This document shows positions 54,160 through 63,371 of a DNA stretch of 64,000 bases, one piece after another (position 1 is the first letter of the stretch; every line of letters begins with the position of its first letter). The stretch comes from Novosphingobium sp. NDB2Meth1 (GTDB lineage Bacteria; Pseudomonadota; Alphaproteobacteria; Sphingomonadales; Sphingomonadaceae), in NCBI RefSeq assembly GCF_900117425.1, contig NZ_FPEH01000015.1:434001-498000 (forward strand), in the 5' to 3' direction. The notes under the pieces were generated by a model. That model ran no database searches. It was not told where the DNA came from and saw nothing but the letters and a program-made list of their open reading frames with translations. A program made the position numbers and the translations under genes.

Positions 54160-54504
54160 TCAGGGCAGGATCACCGCCCCATCCGCATCGCGCGCCAGCG
54201 GCCTATGCGCCGTCACCGCGGAAAGCGGCAGGGGCGCGTAGATATGCGGAAACAGCTGCCCCCCGCGCGATGGCTCCCATTTCACCGCAGTGCCCAACGC
54301 TGTCAGGTCGACCGCAGCGACATGCAGTCCGGTCTGCCCGGCGAAGTGCTTGTTTACGGTTTCGGTAACCTGTTCTGCGGTAGAAAGGTGAATGTAGCCG
54401 TCCGCCAGATCGATCGGCGCGCCGAGGAACACGCCGTCCGTGAGCAGCACGTTCATCTGCTCGGCGGTCAGGACCTTGTAGGCAAGAACCTCAAGCTCGC
54501 TCAC
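54160..54504 (-). CDS. DUF952-family protein
   Basis: 114 residues. LAYKVLTAEQMNVLLTDGVFLGAPIDLADGYIHLSTAEQV and FPHIYAPLPLSAV follow the DUF952 pattern; its function is not known. GTG start overlaps the gyrA stop (GTGA) so it is coupled to gyrA. It is convergent with the YhhN gene, three bases apart. Confidence 0.83.
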   Translation of the reverse strand: MSELEVLAYKVLTAEQMNVLLTDGVFLGAPIDLADGYIHLSTAEQVTETVNKHFAGQTGLHVAAVDLTALGTAVKWEPSRGGQLFPHIYAPLPLSAVTAHRPLARDADGAVILP

Positions 54505-57218
54505 GCTTCAGCTTCCCCTTCCGGCTCGCCTTCCTCCTCGGCGAGCCGCACCGCACTCACCACATGTTCACCGCCCGAGACGTTGAACAGGCGCACGCCC
54601 GCGCTGCCGCGCCCGATAACGCGCAGCGATCCCAGCGGCAGGCGGATGAGCTTGGCCTGATCGGTGACGAGCATGAGCTGGTCGGCCTGTGTCGCCGGGA
54701 AGCTCGCCACCACCGGCCCGTTGCGGGCGATGTTGTCTATATTGGTAATGCCCTGGCCGCCGCGACCGGTCCGGCGATACTCATAGGCCGAAGAAAGCTT
54801 GCCATAGCCATTGGCGCAGACGGTGAGGATGAATTGCTCGCGCGCCTGCAGTTCGGCCATACGCTCGGTGCTGATTGAAGGTTCGCCCTCCTTCTCGCCC
54901 TTCCACGGCGCGAAGCGGACGTATTCCTCGCGCTCCTCGGCGCTGGTGCCGACGCGGTGGAGGATCGAAAGCGAGATGACCTCGTCGTCGCCCTTCAGCG
55001 TCATGCCGCGCACGCCGGTCGAGGTGCGGCTCGTGAATTCGCGCACTTCGTCGCCGGCAAAGCGGATCGCCTTGCCGCTGCGGGTCGCGAGCAGCACGTC
55101 GTCGCTGGGTTCGAGCAGCGCGACACCGATCAGCCGGTCGTCGTCGCCTTCCTCGAACTTCATCGCGAACTTGCCGTTGGTCGGGATATTGGCGAAGGCG
55201 TCCATCGCGTTGCGGCGCACGTTGCCCTTGGCCGTGGCGAACACGACCGAAAGCTTGCCCCATTCCGCCTCGTCTTCGGGCAGCGGGAGCACGGTGGCGA
55301 TGGTTTCGCCCGCGTCCAGTGCCGGGAGCAGGTTGATCATCGGCCGCCCGCGCGTGGTCGGCCCCCCTTCGGGAAGGCGCCAGACCTTGAGACGATAGAC
55401 CTTGCCTGCGGTCGAGAAGAACAGCACCGGCGTGTGGGTGCTGGTGACGAACATCGTCGCCACCGCATCCTCTTCCTTGGTCGCCATGCCACTGCGGCCC
55501 TTGCCGCCCCGGTTCTGCGCGCGGAAGGTGGAGAGCGGGGTGCGCTTGATATAGCCGTCGAGGGTGATCGTGACGACCATGTCCTCGCGCTCGATCAGGT
55601 CCTCGTCTTCGATGCCATCGGCCGCCGCCGCGATTTCCGAGCGGCGTGGCGTCGCATAGGCATCGCGCACCGCGACGAGTTCCTCGCGCATCACCGCATA
55701 GAGCTTCTCGCGGTCGGCGAGGATCGCGAGGTATTCGGCGATGGCTTTCGCCAGAACCTCAAGTTCACCTCCGATTTCATCGCGGCCCAGCGCGGTGAGG
55801 CGATGGAGGCGAAGATCGAGGATCGCTCGGACTTGCGTCTCGCTCAGGCGGTAGCTGCCGCCTTCGCCTTCCAGCGCTTCGTCCTCGATGGCTTCGACGA
55901 GGCGGATATAGGGCGCGATCTCGCCGATCGGCCATTCGCGCGCCAGCAGTGTTTCGCGGGCGAGGGCAGGGTTGGCCGAAGCGCGGATGATCCGCACCAC
56001 TTCGTCGAGATTCGAGACCGCAACGACAAGGCCAAGCAGGATATGCGCCCGGTCGCGCGCCTTGTTCAGCTCGAACTTGGTGCGGCGGGAGATGACCTCC
56101 TCGCGGAACTGGACGAAGGCCTCGATGATATCGCGCAGGCCAAGGATTTCCGGTCGGCCACCACGAATCGCCAGCATGTTCGCCGGAAAGTTCGACTGCG
56201 CCGGCGTGTTGCGCCAGATCTGGTTGAGCACGACTTCGGGCGTTGCATCGCGCTTGAGGTCGATGACCACGCGCACGCCTTCACGGTTCGATTCGTCGCG
56301 GATGTCCGAAATGCCTTCGATCCGCTTGTCCTTGGCCGCTTCGGCGATCTTCTCGACCAGACTGTTCTTGCCGACCTGATAGGGGATCGAGGTGAGCACG
56401 ATCGACTTGCGGCCATCGCCGCGCCCGCCCTTGGTATCCTCGATCTCGTGCCGCGCGCGCATGACGATCGAGCCGCGGCCTTCGATATAGGCCTTGCGCG
56501 CGCCGCTGGCGCCGAGGATCAGCGGCGCGGTCGGGAAGTCTGGCCCCGGGATGATCTGGATCAGCTCGTCTGTGGTGATCGCCGGGTTCGCCATGTAGGC
56601 AAGGCAGCCGTCGATCACTTCGCCGAGGTTGTGTGGCGGAATGTTGGTCGCCATGCCGACCGCGATGCCGCCCGCGCCGTTGACCAGCAGGTTGGGAAAG
56701 CGCGCCGGCAGCACCTGCGGCTCGTTCTCCGAACCGTCGTAGTTGGGTTGGAAATCGACCGTGTCCTTGTCGATGTCCGCCAGCAGGCTATCTGCCACCT
56801 TGGCAAGGCGCGCTTCGGTGTAGCGCATCGAGGCCGGGGGATCGGGGTCCATCGAGCCGAAGTTGCCCTGGCCGTCGATCAGCGGCAGGCGCATCGACCA
56901 GTCCTGCGTCATGCGCGCGAGCGCGTCGTAGATCGCGCTGTCGCCATGCGGATGGTACTTGCCCATGCAATCGCCGACGATGCGCGCGGACTTGCGGTAT
57001 GCCTTCGTGGAAGTGAAGCCGTTCTCGTGGCTGGTCCACAGGATGCGGCGGTGGACGGGCTTCAGGCCATCACGCACATCGGGCAGCGCACGGCTCACGA
57101 TCACGCTCATCGCGTAATCGAGGTAGCTCGTCTTCATTTCATCGACGATGTCGATCCGCTGGAACTCGTGGTCCGGCAGCGGAGCAGGCGGGTCGATCAG
57201 GCCAGTATCATCGCTCAC
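54501..57218 (-). CDS. gyrA: DNA gyrase subunit A
   Basis: 905 residues. Active-site Tyr133 in MRYTEARL; the quinolone-resistance region reads [15 protein letters not shown] with Ser94 and Asp98 (E. coli 83 and 87 equivalents), i.e. the quinolone-sensitive type by sequence. GyrA-box type [17 protein letters not shown] lies at the start of the C-terminal pinwheel. It introduces negative supercoils with GyrB. C-terminus is acidic ([11 protein letters not shown]). Confidence 0.96.
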   Translation of the reverse strand: MSDDTGLIDPPAPLPDHEFQRIDIVDEMKTSYLDYAMSVIVSRALPDVRDGLKPVHRRILWTSHENGFTSTKAYRKSARIVGDCMGKYHPHGDSAIYDALARMTQDWSMRLPLIDGQGNFGSMDPDPPASMRYTEARLAKVADSLLADIDKDTVDFQPNYDGSENEPQVLPARFPNLLVNGAGGIAVGMATNIPPHNLGEVIDGCLAYMANPAITTDELIQIIPGPDFPTAPLILGASGARKAYIEGRGSIVMRARHEIEDTKGGRGDGRKSIVLTSIPYQVGKNSLVEKIAEAAKDKRIEGISDIRDESNREGVRVVIDLKRDATPEVVLNQIWRNTPAQSNFPANMLAIRGGRPEILGLRDIIEAFVQFREEVISRRTKFELNKARDRAHILLGLVVAVSNLDEVVRIIRASANPALARETLLAREWPIGEIAPYIRLVEAIEDEALEGEGGSYRLSETQVRAILDLRLHRLTALGRDEIGGELEVLAKAIAEYLAILADREKLYAVMREELVAVRDAYATPRRSEIAAAADGIEDEDLIEREDMVVTITLDGYIKRTPLSTFRAQNRGGKGRSGMATKEEDAVATMFVTSTHTPVLFFSTAGKVYRLKVWRLPEGGPTTRGRPMINLLPALDAGETIATVLPLPEDEAEWGKLSVVFATAKGNVRRNAMDAFANIPTNGKFAMKFEEGDDDRLIGVALLEPSDDVLLATRSGKAIRFAGDEVREFTSRTSTGVRGMTLKGDDEVISLSILHRVGTSAEEREEYVRFAPWKGEKEGEPSISTERMAELQAREQFILTVCANGYGKLSSAYEYRRTGRGGQGITNIDNIARNGPVVASFPATQADQLMLVTDQAKLIRLPLGSLRVIGRGSAGVRLFNVSGGEHVVSAVRLAEEEGEPEGEAEA

Positions 57219-57558
57219 GTCGGTTGGTTTTTCGCTTCGTTACGGGAATGTGTCCGCACTAGGCCAAAGCCCCGCCAAACGCCAGAAAATGGCCTCCGCG
57301 CAGCCGCCTTATCCACATATGTAAGCGCGGATAGGCGGCTTTCCTGAACAATGAGACGAATTGGTATTCAATCGGCGTTCAACCGGTGGGTTCCATAGCA
57401 GCAAGGCGTTGCCAAGGCGCCGATTTCGCGCCAGAGGTTCCGCGCGGTGGAAGTGTGAAACAAGTCCGTTCTGCCGGTGTTTTGGGATATGGCCCATGGC
57501 AGGACGAAGCAGGGGACCGATGCGGTCCGATGCGGTGTGGCCAGGAGGAGATGAAGTG
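57219..57558. promoter_or_regulatory. 340-bp divergent region between gyrA and the TPR gene
   Basis: No gene. It holds TTATCCACA (57309-57317, a consensus DnaA box) inside an imperfect inverted repeat, AGCCGCC-T-TATCC (57302-57314) with GGATAGGCGGCT (57329-57340). This lies 84 bases upstream of gyrA. GGAGGAG at 57543-57550 is the ribosome site of the TPR gene. Promoters not delimited. Confidence 0.55.
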
Positions 57559-58890
57559 ATGCGGGGTAATGCAATGAAGTTTGTGGCTGCACGGGCTGCG
57601 CTGGCCGTCGCGCTTTCGACGGGTCTTGCTGCAGGTGGCGCGCTGCTGGGCGCTGCGCCCGCCATTGCAAAGGAAAAGGAAGCGCCCAAGGGCGGCACCT
57701 ATTCCAAGGAATTCATCGCGGTTGCCGGCCCTGTCCAGAAGCTGGTGCAGGACGCGCAGGCCGCCAAGGCCAAGGGTACGCCCGACGCGCAGATCAAGGC
57801 GACGCTCGGCGGCGCAGCCGATGCGGTCGCCAAGGCCGAGGCTGCGGCCAAGACCGGCCAGGACAAGCTTGCCGCCGGTCAGTTCGCGGTCCAGCTCGGC
57901 GGCTTCCTGGAAGACAACGCGATGCGCTCGCGCGGCATCAAGAACATGATCGACAGCGGCCTGCTCGAGCCGGAAAAGATCCCGACTTTCAATTTCTATC
58001 TGGGCAATTTCGCCTATTCGGCGAAAGACTACCAGGGTGCGCTCGATCCGCTGACCAAGGCGGTGCAGGCCAATGTCTCGGAAGATGCCGCGGCGGAAAT
58101 GCTTGCCGATTCCTACACGCAGCTCGGCAAGCCAGCTGAAGGCATCGCTGCGCTCAAGACGGCCTACGATGCGCGCAAGGCGGCCAACGGCACCGTTCCG
58201 GACAACTGGTACACCCGCGCCAAGATTATCGCCTACAAGGCGAAGCTCGGCCCGCAGGCCATCGAATGGTCGACGCTTGAAGTGGCTGCGCAGCCCACAT
58301 CGCTCAATTGGCTGGGCGCCGGCCAGCTCGCGCGTGAGTTTGGCGGCTTCGGCAAGGAAGAGTCGCTTGATCTTGGCCGTCTGTTCCTGCGCAGCGGCGC
58401 GCTTGACAACGACAAGCAGTACGTCACCCGCGAATTCATCGAATACATACAGGCTGCCGACCCGCGCCGTCTGCCGGGTGAGACGGTGAAGATCATCGAG
58501 CTCGGCCTTTCGAAGGGCGTGCTCGAGCAGAGCGACGTGTTCGTCAGCGACTCGCTGTCACAGGCCAAGGGCCGCATCGCAGCGGACAAGGCCTCGCTGG
58601 TCGGTCTCGAAAAGGACGCCCGCGCGGCAGCCGACGGCAAGCTCGCGGTCGCGACGGCGGATGCCTACCTTTCGTACGACAACCCGGCCAAGGCCGAGGA
58701 GCTTTATCAGCTCGCGCTCACCAAGGGCGGCGCATTCGACATGGACCGCGCCGAGACCCGTCTCGGCATCGCACAGTTAGATCAGGGCAAGTTCGACGCG
58801 GCCAAGGCGAGCTTCGCCAAGGTCGGCGGTGTCCGCGCGCCGCTTGCCAAGCTGTGGTCGGTTCTCGCGGATCAGAAGGCAAAGCCATGA
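57559..58890 (+). CDS. Secreted TPR-like repeat protein
   Basis: 443 residues. Signal peptide (ARAALAVALSTGLAAGGALLGAAPAIA), then helical TPR-type repeats: KDYQGALDPLTKAV, LADSYTQLGKPAEGIAALKTAYDARK and YDNPAKAEELYQLALTKGG, RLGIAQLDQGKFDAAKASF. Likely a periplasmic scaffold. ATG 57559 follows GGAGGAG; an ATG at 57574 is a second option, and 57551 leads straight to a stop. Partner unknown. Confidence 0.82.
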   Translation: MRGNAMKFVAARAALAVALSTGLAAGGALLGAAPAIAKEKEAPKGGTYSKEFIAVAGPVQKLVQDAQAAKAKGTPDAQIKATLGGAADAVAKAEAAAKTGQDKLAAGQFAVQLGGFLEDNAMRSRGIKNMIDSGLLEPEKIPTFNFYLGNFAYSAKDYQGALDPLTKAVQANVSEDAAAEMLADSYTQLGKPAEGIAALKTAYDARKAANGTVPDNWYTRAKIIAYKAKLGPQAIEWSTLEVAAQPTSLNWLGAGQLAREFGGFGKEESLDLGRLFLRSGALDNDKQYVTREFIEYIQAADPRRLPGETVKIIELGLSKGVLEQSDVFVSDSLSQAKGRIAADKASLVGLEKDARAAADGKLAVATADAYLSYDNPAKAEELYQLALTKGGAFDMDRAETRLGIAQLDQGKFDAAKASFAKVGGVRAPLAKLWSVLADQKAKP

Positions 58891-58915
58891 TCGGCTGAAG
58901 CCTTGAGGCAAAACG

Positions 58916-58947
58916 GAAAGGGCGGCCTCGCAAAAGGCCGCCCTTTC
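58916..58947. terminator. Bidirectional terminator between the TPR and carbonic anhydrase genes
   Basis: GAAAGGGCGGCCT (58916-58928) and AGGCCGCCCTTTC (58935-58947), perfect 13-bp stem, six-base loop, between convergent genes. Confidence 0.85.
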
Positions 58948-58970
58948 TGCATCCGAATGGCATCGTGGCC

Positions 58971-59624
58971 TCACTGCACTTCGAGAAACTCGCCCGAGTC
59001 TTCATCAAGAACGTGCAAGATGCCATCCGAGATCGCGAAGAACGCGCCGCGCAGGCGCAGCTCTCCGGCTGCTTCCTTGCGCCGCACGCAGGGGAAGGTA
59101 CGCAAGTTGGCGAGACTGACCTTGACGCCGGCCTGCTCCATCGCCCGCTCGGCATTCCGGCCGCTGGCACCGTGGGCGTGGACAACGCCGTCTCGCGCCG
59201 GGCCGAGCAGACCGATCCAGTCGTTGATGAAGCCGCCTTCGCCGGGTTCGGTCCCTTCGAGTTCCTGCGTCAGCGCGGCGCGGCAACCGCCGCACATGCC
59301 GTGGCCGAGCACGACGATCTTGCGCACCTTGAGCACCTGCACCGCGAATTCGAGCGCGGCGGAGACACCGTGGTAGCCCGGCGAGGTCTCGAATGGCGGC
59401 ACCAGCGCGGCCACGTTGCGCACCACGAACATCTCGCCCGGATCGGTATCAAAGATCTGTGCCGGATCGACGCGGCTGTCCGAACAGGCGATCACCATGA
59501 CCGGCGGTTCCTGCCCTTCGCGCAACTGGTGCCAGCGTTCCAGCCGCGGGGTCCAGCCGTTCGTGCGGAAGCGGCGATAGCCATCGATCAGATGGTCGAG
59601 CTCGGGGGAGAAAGGTCTGGCCAT
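58971..59624 (-). CDS. Beta-class carbonic anhydrase
   Basis: 217 residues. Zinc site Cys47-x-Asp49-x-Arg51 (ACSDSR), His108 and Cys111 (GHGMCGGC). GYRRFR near residue 16 fits the family start. It interconverts CO2 and bicarbonate, which feeds carboxylases such as the AccA complex. ATG 59624 was chosen by family length; an upstream ATG would add 16 residues. Divergent from lipA, 66 bases apart. Confidence 0.92.
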   Translation of the reverse strand: MARPFSPELDHLIDGYRRFRTNGWTPRLERWHQLREGQEPPVMVIACSDSRVDPAQIFDTDPGEMFVVRNVAALVPPFETSPGYHGVSAALEFAVQVLKVRKIVVLGHGMCGGCRAALTQELEGTEPGEGGFINDWIGLLGPARDGVVHAHGASGRNAERAMEQAGVKVSLANLRTFPCVRRKEAAGELRLRGAFFAISDGILHVLDEDSGEFLEVQ

Positions 59625-59690
59625 GCCCGACCTGTTGCCGCCTACGAATGCATCTTTCAAGTCAAGCTTCATGCGCCTATCTGAACCGCC

Positions 59691-60632
59691 ATGAACGATC
59701 AGTCCCCGATTGCCGCGCCGGAGCGTCCGGCGCGCATCCGCAAGCCCGATTGGATCCGGGTCAAGGCGCCGACCAGCAAGGGTTACGAGGAAACGCGTGG
59801 GCTGATGCGCAGCCTCGGCCTCAACACCGTGTGCGAGGAAGCGGCCTGCCCGAATATCGGCGAATGCTGGACCAAGAAGCACGCCACGGTGATGATCCTT
59901 GGCGATGTCTGCACCCGCGCCTGTGCGTTCTGCAACGTCAAGACCGGCATGCCGCGCAAGGTCGACCCGCTCGAGCCTGCGCATGTGGCCGAGGCCGCCG
60001 CCAAGTTGGGACTCGAGCACATCGTGATCACCTCGGTCGACCGCGATGACCTGCCCGATGGCGGGGCAGGGCAGTTCGTGAAGGTCATTCAGGCCTTGCG
60101 CGCGGCCACGCCGAACACCACGATCGAAATCCTCACCCCCGATTTCCGCGGCAAGATGCGCGCTGCGGTCGAGGCGATCATGGCCGCCGGGCCGGACGTC
60201 TACAACCACAACCTCGAAACCGTGCCCCGGCTCTACCCGACGATCCGCCCCGGCGCGCGTTACTACGCCTCGCTGCGGCTGCTGGAAGAAGTGAAGCACC
60301 ACGATCCCCGCGTGTTCACCAAGTCCGGCGTCATGCTTGGGCTCGGCGAGGCGCGGCTTGAAGTCCACCAGGTGATGGACGACATGCGCTCGGCCGGGAT
60401 CGATTTCCTGACGATGGGCCAATACCTCCAGCCGACGCCCAAGCACGCGCCGGTGGTCGACTTCGTGACCCCGCAGGCTTTCGCGGCTTATGGCGCGATC
60501 GCCCGCGCCAAGGGCTTCCTGCAGGTCGCTTCCAGCCCGCTCACGCGCTCCAGCTACCACGCGGGCGAGGACTTCGCCGAAATGCGTGCCGCCCGCGAAG
60601 CCCAGCTCGCCAAGGCGGCCGCGAGGGTCTGA
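59691..60632 (+). CDS. lipA: Lipoyl synthase
   Basis: 313 residues. The auxiliary cluster [12 protein letters not shown] and radical SAM cluster CTRACAFC are both present, with RSSYHAGED near the C-terminus (the conserved RSSY). It inserts two sulfurs into octanoyl chains of lipoyl proteins such as PdhB encoded at 49397. Followed by the COQ10-like gene with a six-base gap. Confidence 0.95.
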   Translation: MNDQSPIAAPERPARIRKPDWIRVKAPTSKGYEETRGLMRSLGLNTVCEEAACPNIGECWTKKHATVMILGDVCTRACAFCNVKTGMPRKVDPLEPAHVAEAAAKLGLEHIVITSVDRDDLPDGGAGQFVKVIQALRAATPNTTIEILTPDFRGKMRAAVEAIMAAGPDVYNHNLETVPRLYPTIRPGARYYASLRLLEEVKHHDPRVFTKSGVMLGLGEARLEVHQVMDDMRSAGIDFLTMGQYLQPTPKHAPVVDFVTPQAFAAYGAIARAKGFLQVASSPLTRSSYHAGEDFAEMRAAREAQLAKAAARV

Positions 60633-60638
60633 CGCCCA

Positions 60639-61100
60639 GTGCCGGTCATCAACCAGCAGCGCCATCTGCAGTGGTCGGCCGAGGAGATGTACGACCTCGT
60701 CGCCGACGTGAAGCGCTACCCGGAATTCCTGCCTTGGGTCGTGGCGACGCGGATCAAGTCCGACAGCGAGACCGAGATGGTGGCCGACATGATGGTCGGC
60801 TTCTCGGCGCTGCGCGAGAAGTTCACCTCGCGCGTCCACAAGGACCGCCCGCACCGCATCGCGGTCGAGTATCTTGACGGTCCGCTCAAGCGGCTGTCCA
60901 ACACATGGCATTTCAACGTGGCAGAGGACGGGGGATGCGTGATCGACTTCAATGTCGATTTCACCTTCCGCAGCGCGCTTTTCGAAAAGCTCGCCGGCCA
61001 GTATCTCGACCGCGCCTTCCGCAAGATGGTCGCCGCGTTCGAGACGCGCGCGGAAAAGCTCTACGGCAGCAAGAGCTCGAGCGCGACGAGCGCCGCCTGA
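60639..61100 (+). CDS. COQ10/RatA-type START-domain protein (SRPBCC)
   Basis: 153 residues. The motif SAEEMYDLVADVKRYPEFLPW and the C-terminal FRSALFEKLAGQYLDRAFRKMVAAFE fit the COQ10/RatA subfamily. It probably binds ubiquinone or a related lipid and helps respiration; the name ribosome-associated toxin is also used for homologues but its evidence comes from E. coli. GTG start. Its last 40 bases overlap the end of the convergent cinA-like gene. Confidence 0.87.
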   Translation: MPVINQQRHLQWSAEEMYDLVADVKRYPEFLPWVVATRIKSDSETEMVADMMVGFSALREKFTSRVHKDRPHRIAVEYLDGPLKRLSNTWHFNVAEDGGCVIDFNVDFTFRSALFEKLAGQYLDRAFRKMVAAFETRAEKLYGSKSSSATSAA

Positions 61101-61564
61101 AGCCGCACTTCGGCGCGGGTCTTCGCCGTTTCGAACACTTTCAGTTCGGCATTCACCGCCTCGGGGTCTTCACCGCGCTCCGCCTTGGCGAAGACGACCG
61201 TGCCCACCGGCTTCTGTTCGCTGCCCCCATCGGGCCCGGCAATTCCGGTGATCGCGACCGCAACCTGCGCGCGCGAATGCTTGAGCGCGCCCTGCGCCAT
61301 CGACCACGCCACCGCCACGGAAACCGCGCCAAAGGTGTCGATGAGGTCGGTCGAGACGCCGAGCATCTCGTTCTTGGCCTCGTTCGAATAGGTAACGAAA
61401 CCGCGGTCGACAACAGCGGACGAACCCGCGATCTCGGTCAGCGCCGCCGCGACGAGACCGCCGGTGCAACTTTCGGCCAGTGCGACCATGCGGCCCGCTG
61501 CCTTGTTCTCGGCAATCACCCGCGCGGCAAGGGCGGTGAGTTCTGGGGGGAGCAGCGTGTCCAT
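61061..61564 (-). CDS. CinA C-terminal-type nicotinamide-nucleotide amidase (PncC-like)
   Basis: 167 residues. Only the CinA C-domain: LAESCTGGLVAAALTEIAGSS, VTYSNEAKNEMLGV and AITGIAGPDGGSEQKPVGTV. This domain deamidates NMN in pyridine nucleotide salvage; the N-terminal domain of full CinA is absent. Overlaps the COQ10-like gene by 40 bases. Confidence 0.9.
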   Translation of the reverse strand: MDTLLPPELTALAARVIAENKAAGRMVALAESCTGGLVAAALTEIAGSSAVVDRGFVTYSNEAKNEMLGVSTDLIDTFGAVSVAVAWSMAQGALKHSRAQVAVAITGIAGPDGGSEQKPVGTVVFAKAERGEDPEAVNAELKVFETAKTRAEVRLQAALVALELLLP

Positions 61565-61568
61565 GGGT

Positions 61569-62126
61569 TCAGGCTGCCGGGCAGATAGGAAGGTTGGACT
61601 TCTTGGTGGCGCCTACCGCACCGCGCACCTTGGGCTTGTCCGCCAGCACGAGGATGAAGGTGACGAGTTCCGCCGTGTTTTCCGGCGGCAGCGGCGAGAG
61701 AAGGCGCGCGCCTCGTTCGATGGCCTTGCACTGGCCGGGCTTGATCCCCTTCATCACCATCGCCGAGACGATGCCTTCCGCAAAAGGCTGCAAGGCCTCG
61801 TCGGAGAGGTTCGCGACGACATCCTTCATCTTGTCATCGTTGCCGCCCAGCTTGATGAGGGCAGCCTTCGCTTCCGGCCAGGCCGCACTCTTGCGGGCGG
61901 CATAGCGCTGCACCAGCGAGGGGCCTTGCACTGAAAGATACCCTTGCGGCGACAGCTGCGGGCTGCATGTCTTGATCGCCCCTTCCATCACGACCGGCAG
62001 CGCATAGGTTACGAGGCTCGTGACTTCCCGCTCGCTCAGGCACACGGGGTCCTGCGCGGCAGCAACTTCGGCCATCCCCAACGACGCAAGTGCGGCGCCA
62101 CACACGATCTTGCGAACCAGCGGCAT
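61569..62126 (-). CDS. Secreted hypothetical protein
   Basis: 185 residues. Signal peptide (MPLVRKIVCGAALASLGMAEVAAAQ), then a helical domain with two Cys near the ends (PVCLSE, KTCSP, QCKAI, PICPA), probably disulfide linked. I recognise no family. It sits between cinA-like and ispDF on the same strand with gaps under 15 bases, so probably cotranscribed. Confidence 0.7.
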   Translation of the reverse strand: MPLVRKIVCGAALASLGMAEVAAAQDPVCLSEREVTSLVTYALPVVMEGAIKTCSPQLSPQGYLSVQGPSLVQRYAARKSAAWPEAKAALIKLGGNDDKMKDVVANLSDEALQPFAEGIVSAMVMKGIKPGQCKAIERGARLLSPLPPENTAELVTFILVLADKPKVRGAVGATKKSNLPICPAA

Positions 62127-62139
62127 GCCCCGCGCTCCT

Positions 62140-63297
62140 TCAAGCCTTGGCGATGACGGTGGCCACCGCCTGCGCCGCAATTCCCTCGCCGCGACCGGTG
62201 AAGCCGAGCCGCTCGGTGGTTGTCGCCTTGACGCTCACGGCAGCGATGTCAATCGCGAGAATCGCCGCCAGCCTTGCCCGCATCGCCGACTTGTGCGGGC
62301 CGATTTTCGGAGCCTCGCAGATGATCGTGACGTCGATGTTGCTGATCGTATAGCCAGCCTCGGCGACCAGCGTTGCGGCATGGGCAAGAAAGCGATCGGA
62401 CGAAGCCCCGCGCCACTTGGCATCGGAAGGCGGGAAATGATCGCCGATGTCGCCCGCCGCGACTGCGCCGAGCAGCGCATCGACCAAGGCATGAATTGCG
62501 ACGTCGGCATCACTATGGCCCGCAAGCCCCTTTGTATGCTCGATTTTCAGTCCGCAGAGCCAGAGTTCCTCACCTTCGACGAGGCGGTGGACGTCGTAGC
62601 CCATGCCGGTGCGCACGGCGGCAGGTGTCATGCTGTCATCCTTCAGATCTTCGGCAAAGGTTACCTTCTTGAGCCGCTCGTCGCCGGGAACAAGCGCAAC
62701 GGCGAGCCCGGCCGTTTCAGCCACAGCGGCATCATCGCCCGCATCGGCGGCGCCACCCCAGGCGCGATGGGCGGCAAGGATGGCATCGAAGCGGAAGGCT
62801 TGCGGCGTCTGGACGCGATAGAGCCCGTCGCGGTCGACAAAGGCGCCGCGCAGGCCGTTAGCGCCGCGCACGACGCTGTCGACTACCGGCAGCACCGGAA
62901 TGGCGCCGGGTTGGCTGACAAGCGCCGCGACCAGCGCGGCGATGACCGCTTCAGGCAAGTCAGGGCGCGCGGCATCGTGGATCAGCACCGAGGCGGGGGC
63001 GTCATCCGCCAGTGCCTCAAGTCCGGCGCGCACCGACCCTTGCCGGCTCGCCGCACCATGGACAAACCGCACGCCGGGCACGCCGGTCAGCACTTCGACC
63101 GCAGTCTCTTCCCAATTCGCGGGGATCACGACCACGATCGGTGCAACGCCGGCCTTCGCCAGCGCCTCCACTGAGTGGCGGACCAGCGGCTTGCCGCGCC
63201 AGATCGCGAACTGCTTGGGTACCGTTCCGCCGGCGCGCAGACCCTGGCCAGCGGCGACAACAACAGCGGCGACGGAAGCAGGTTTGGGCAGATTCAT
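62140..63297 (-). CDS. ispDF: Bifunctional IspD/IspF enzyme (isoprenoid MEP pathway)
   Basis: 385 residues. IspD half: VVVAAGQGLRAGGTVPKQF and HDAARPDL (cytidylyltransferase). IspF half from about residue 228: GMGYDVHRLVEGEELWLCGL, GHSDADVAIHALVDALLGA and GDIGDHFPPSD with the metal ligands. It carries out steps 3 and 5 of the MEP pathway. Fused IspDF is known in many alphaproteobacteria. ATG 63297 chosen by family start (MNLPKPASVAAVVVAAG). Confidence 0.94.
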   Translation of the reverse strand: MNLPKPASVAAVVVAAGQGLRAGGTVPKQFAIWRGKPLVRHSVEALAKAGVAPIVVVIPANWEETAVEVLTGVPGVRFVHGAASRQGSVRAGLEALADDAPASVLIHDAARPDLPEAVIAALVAALVSQPGAIPVLPVVDSVVRGANGLRGAFVDRDGLYRVQTPQAFRFDAILAAHRAWGGAADAGDDAAVAETAGLAVALVPGDERLKKVTFAEDLKDDSMTPAAVRTGMGYDVHRLVEGEELWLCGLKIEHTKGLAGHSDADVAIHALVDALLGAVAAGDIGDHFPPSDAKWRGASSDRFLAHAATLVAEAGYTISNIDVTIICEAPKIGPHKSAMRARLAAILAIDIAAVSVKATTTERLGFTGRGEGIAAQAVATVIAKA

Positions 63298-63371
63298 GGC
63301 TCGCCCCTTACAGTCCTTGCCGCAAACCGCGCAATCGACTAAGCGCATGCCTCTTTTTTAGGCAGCCTCTT

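Noticed and set aside
57309..57317. Replication origin at the DnaA box
   Set aside because: Only one box, no AT-rich unwinding region and no dnaA/dnaN or parAB genes nearby.
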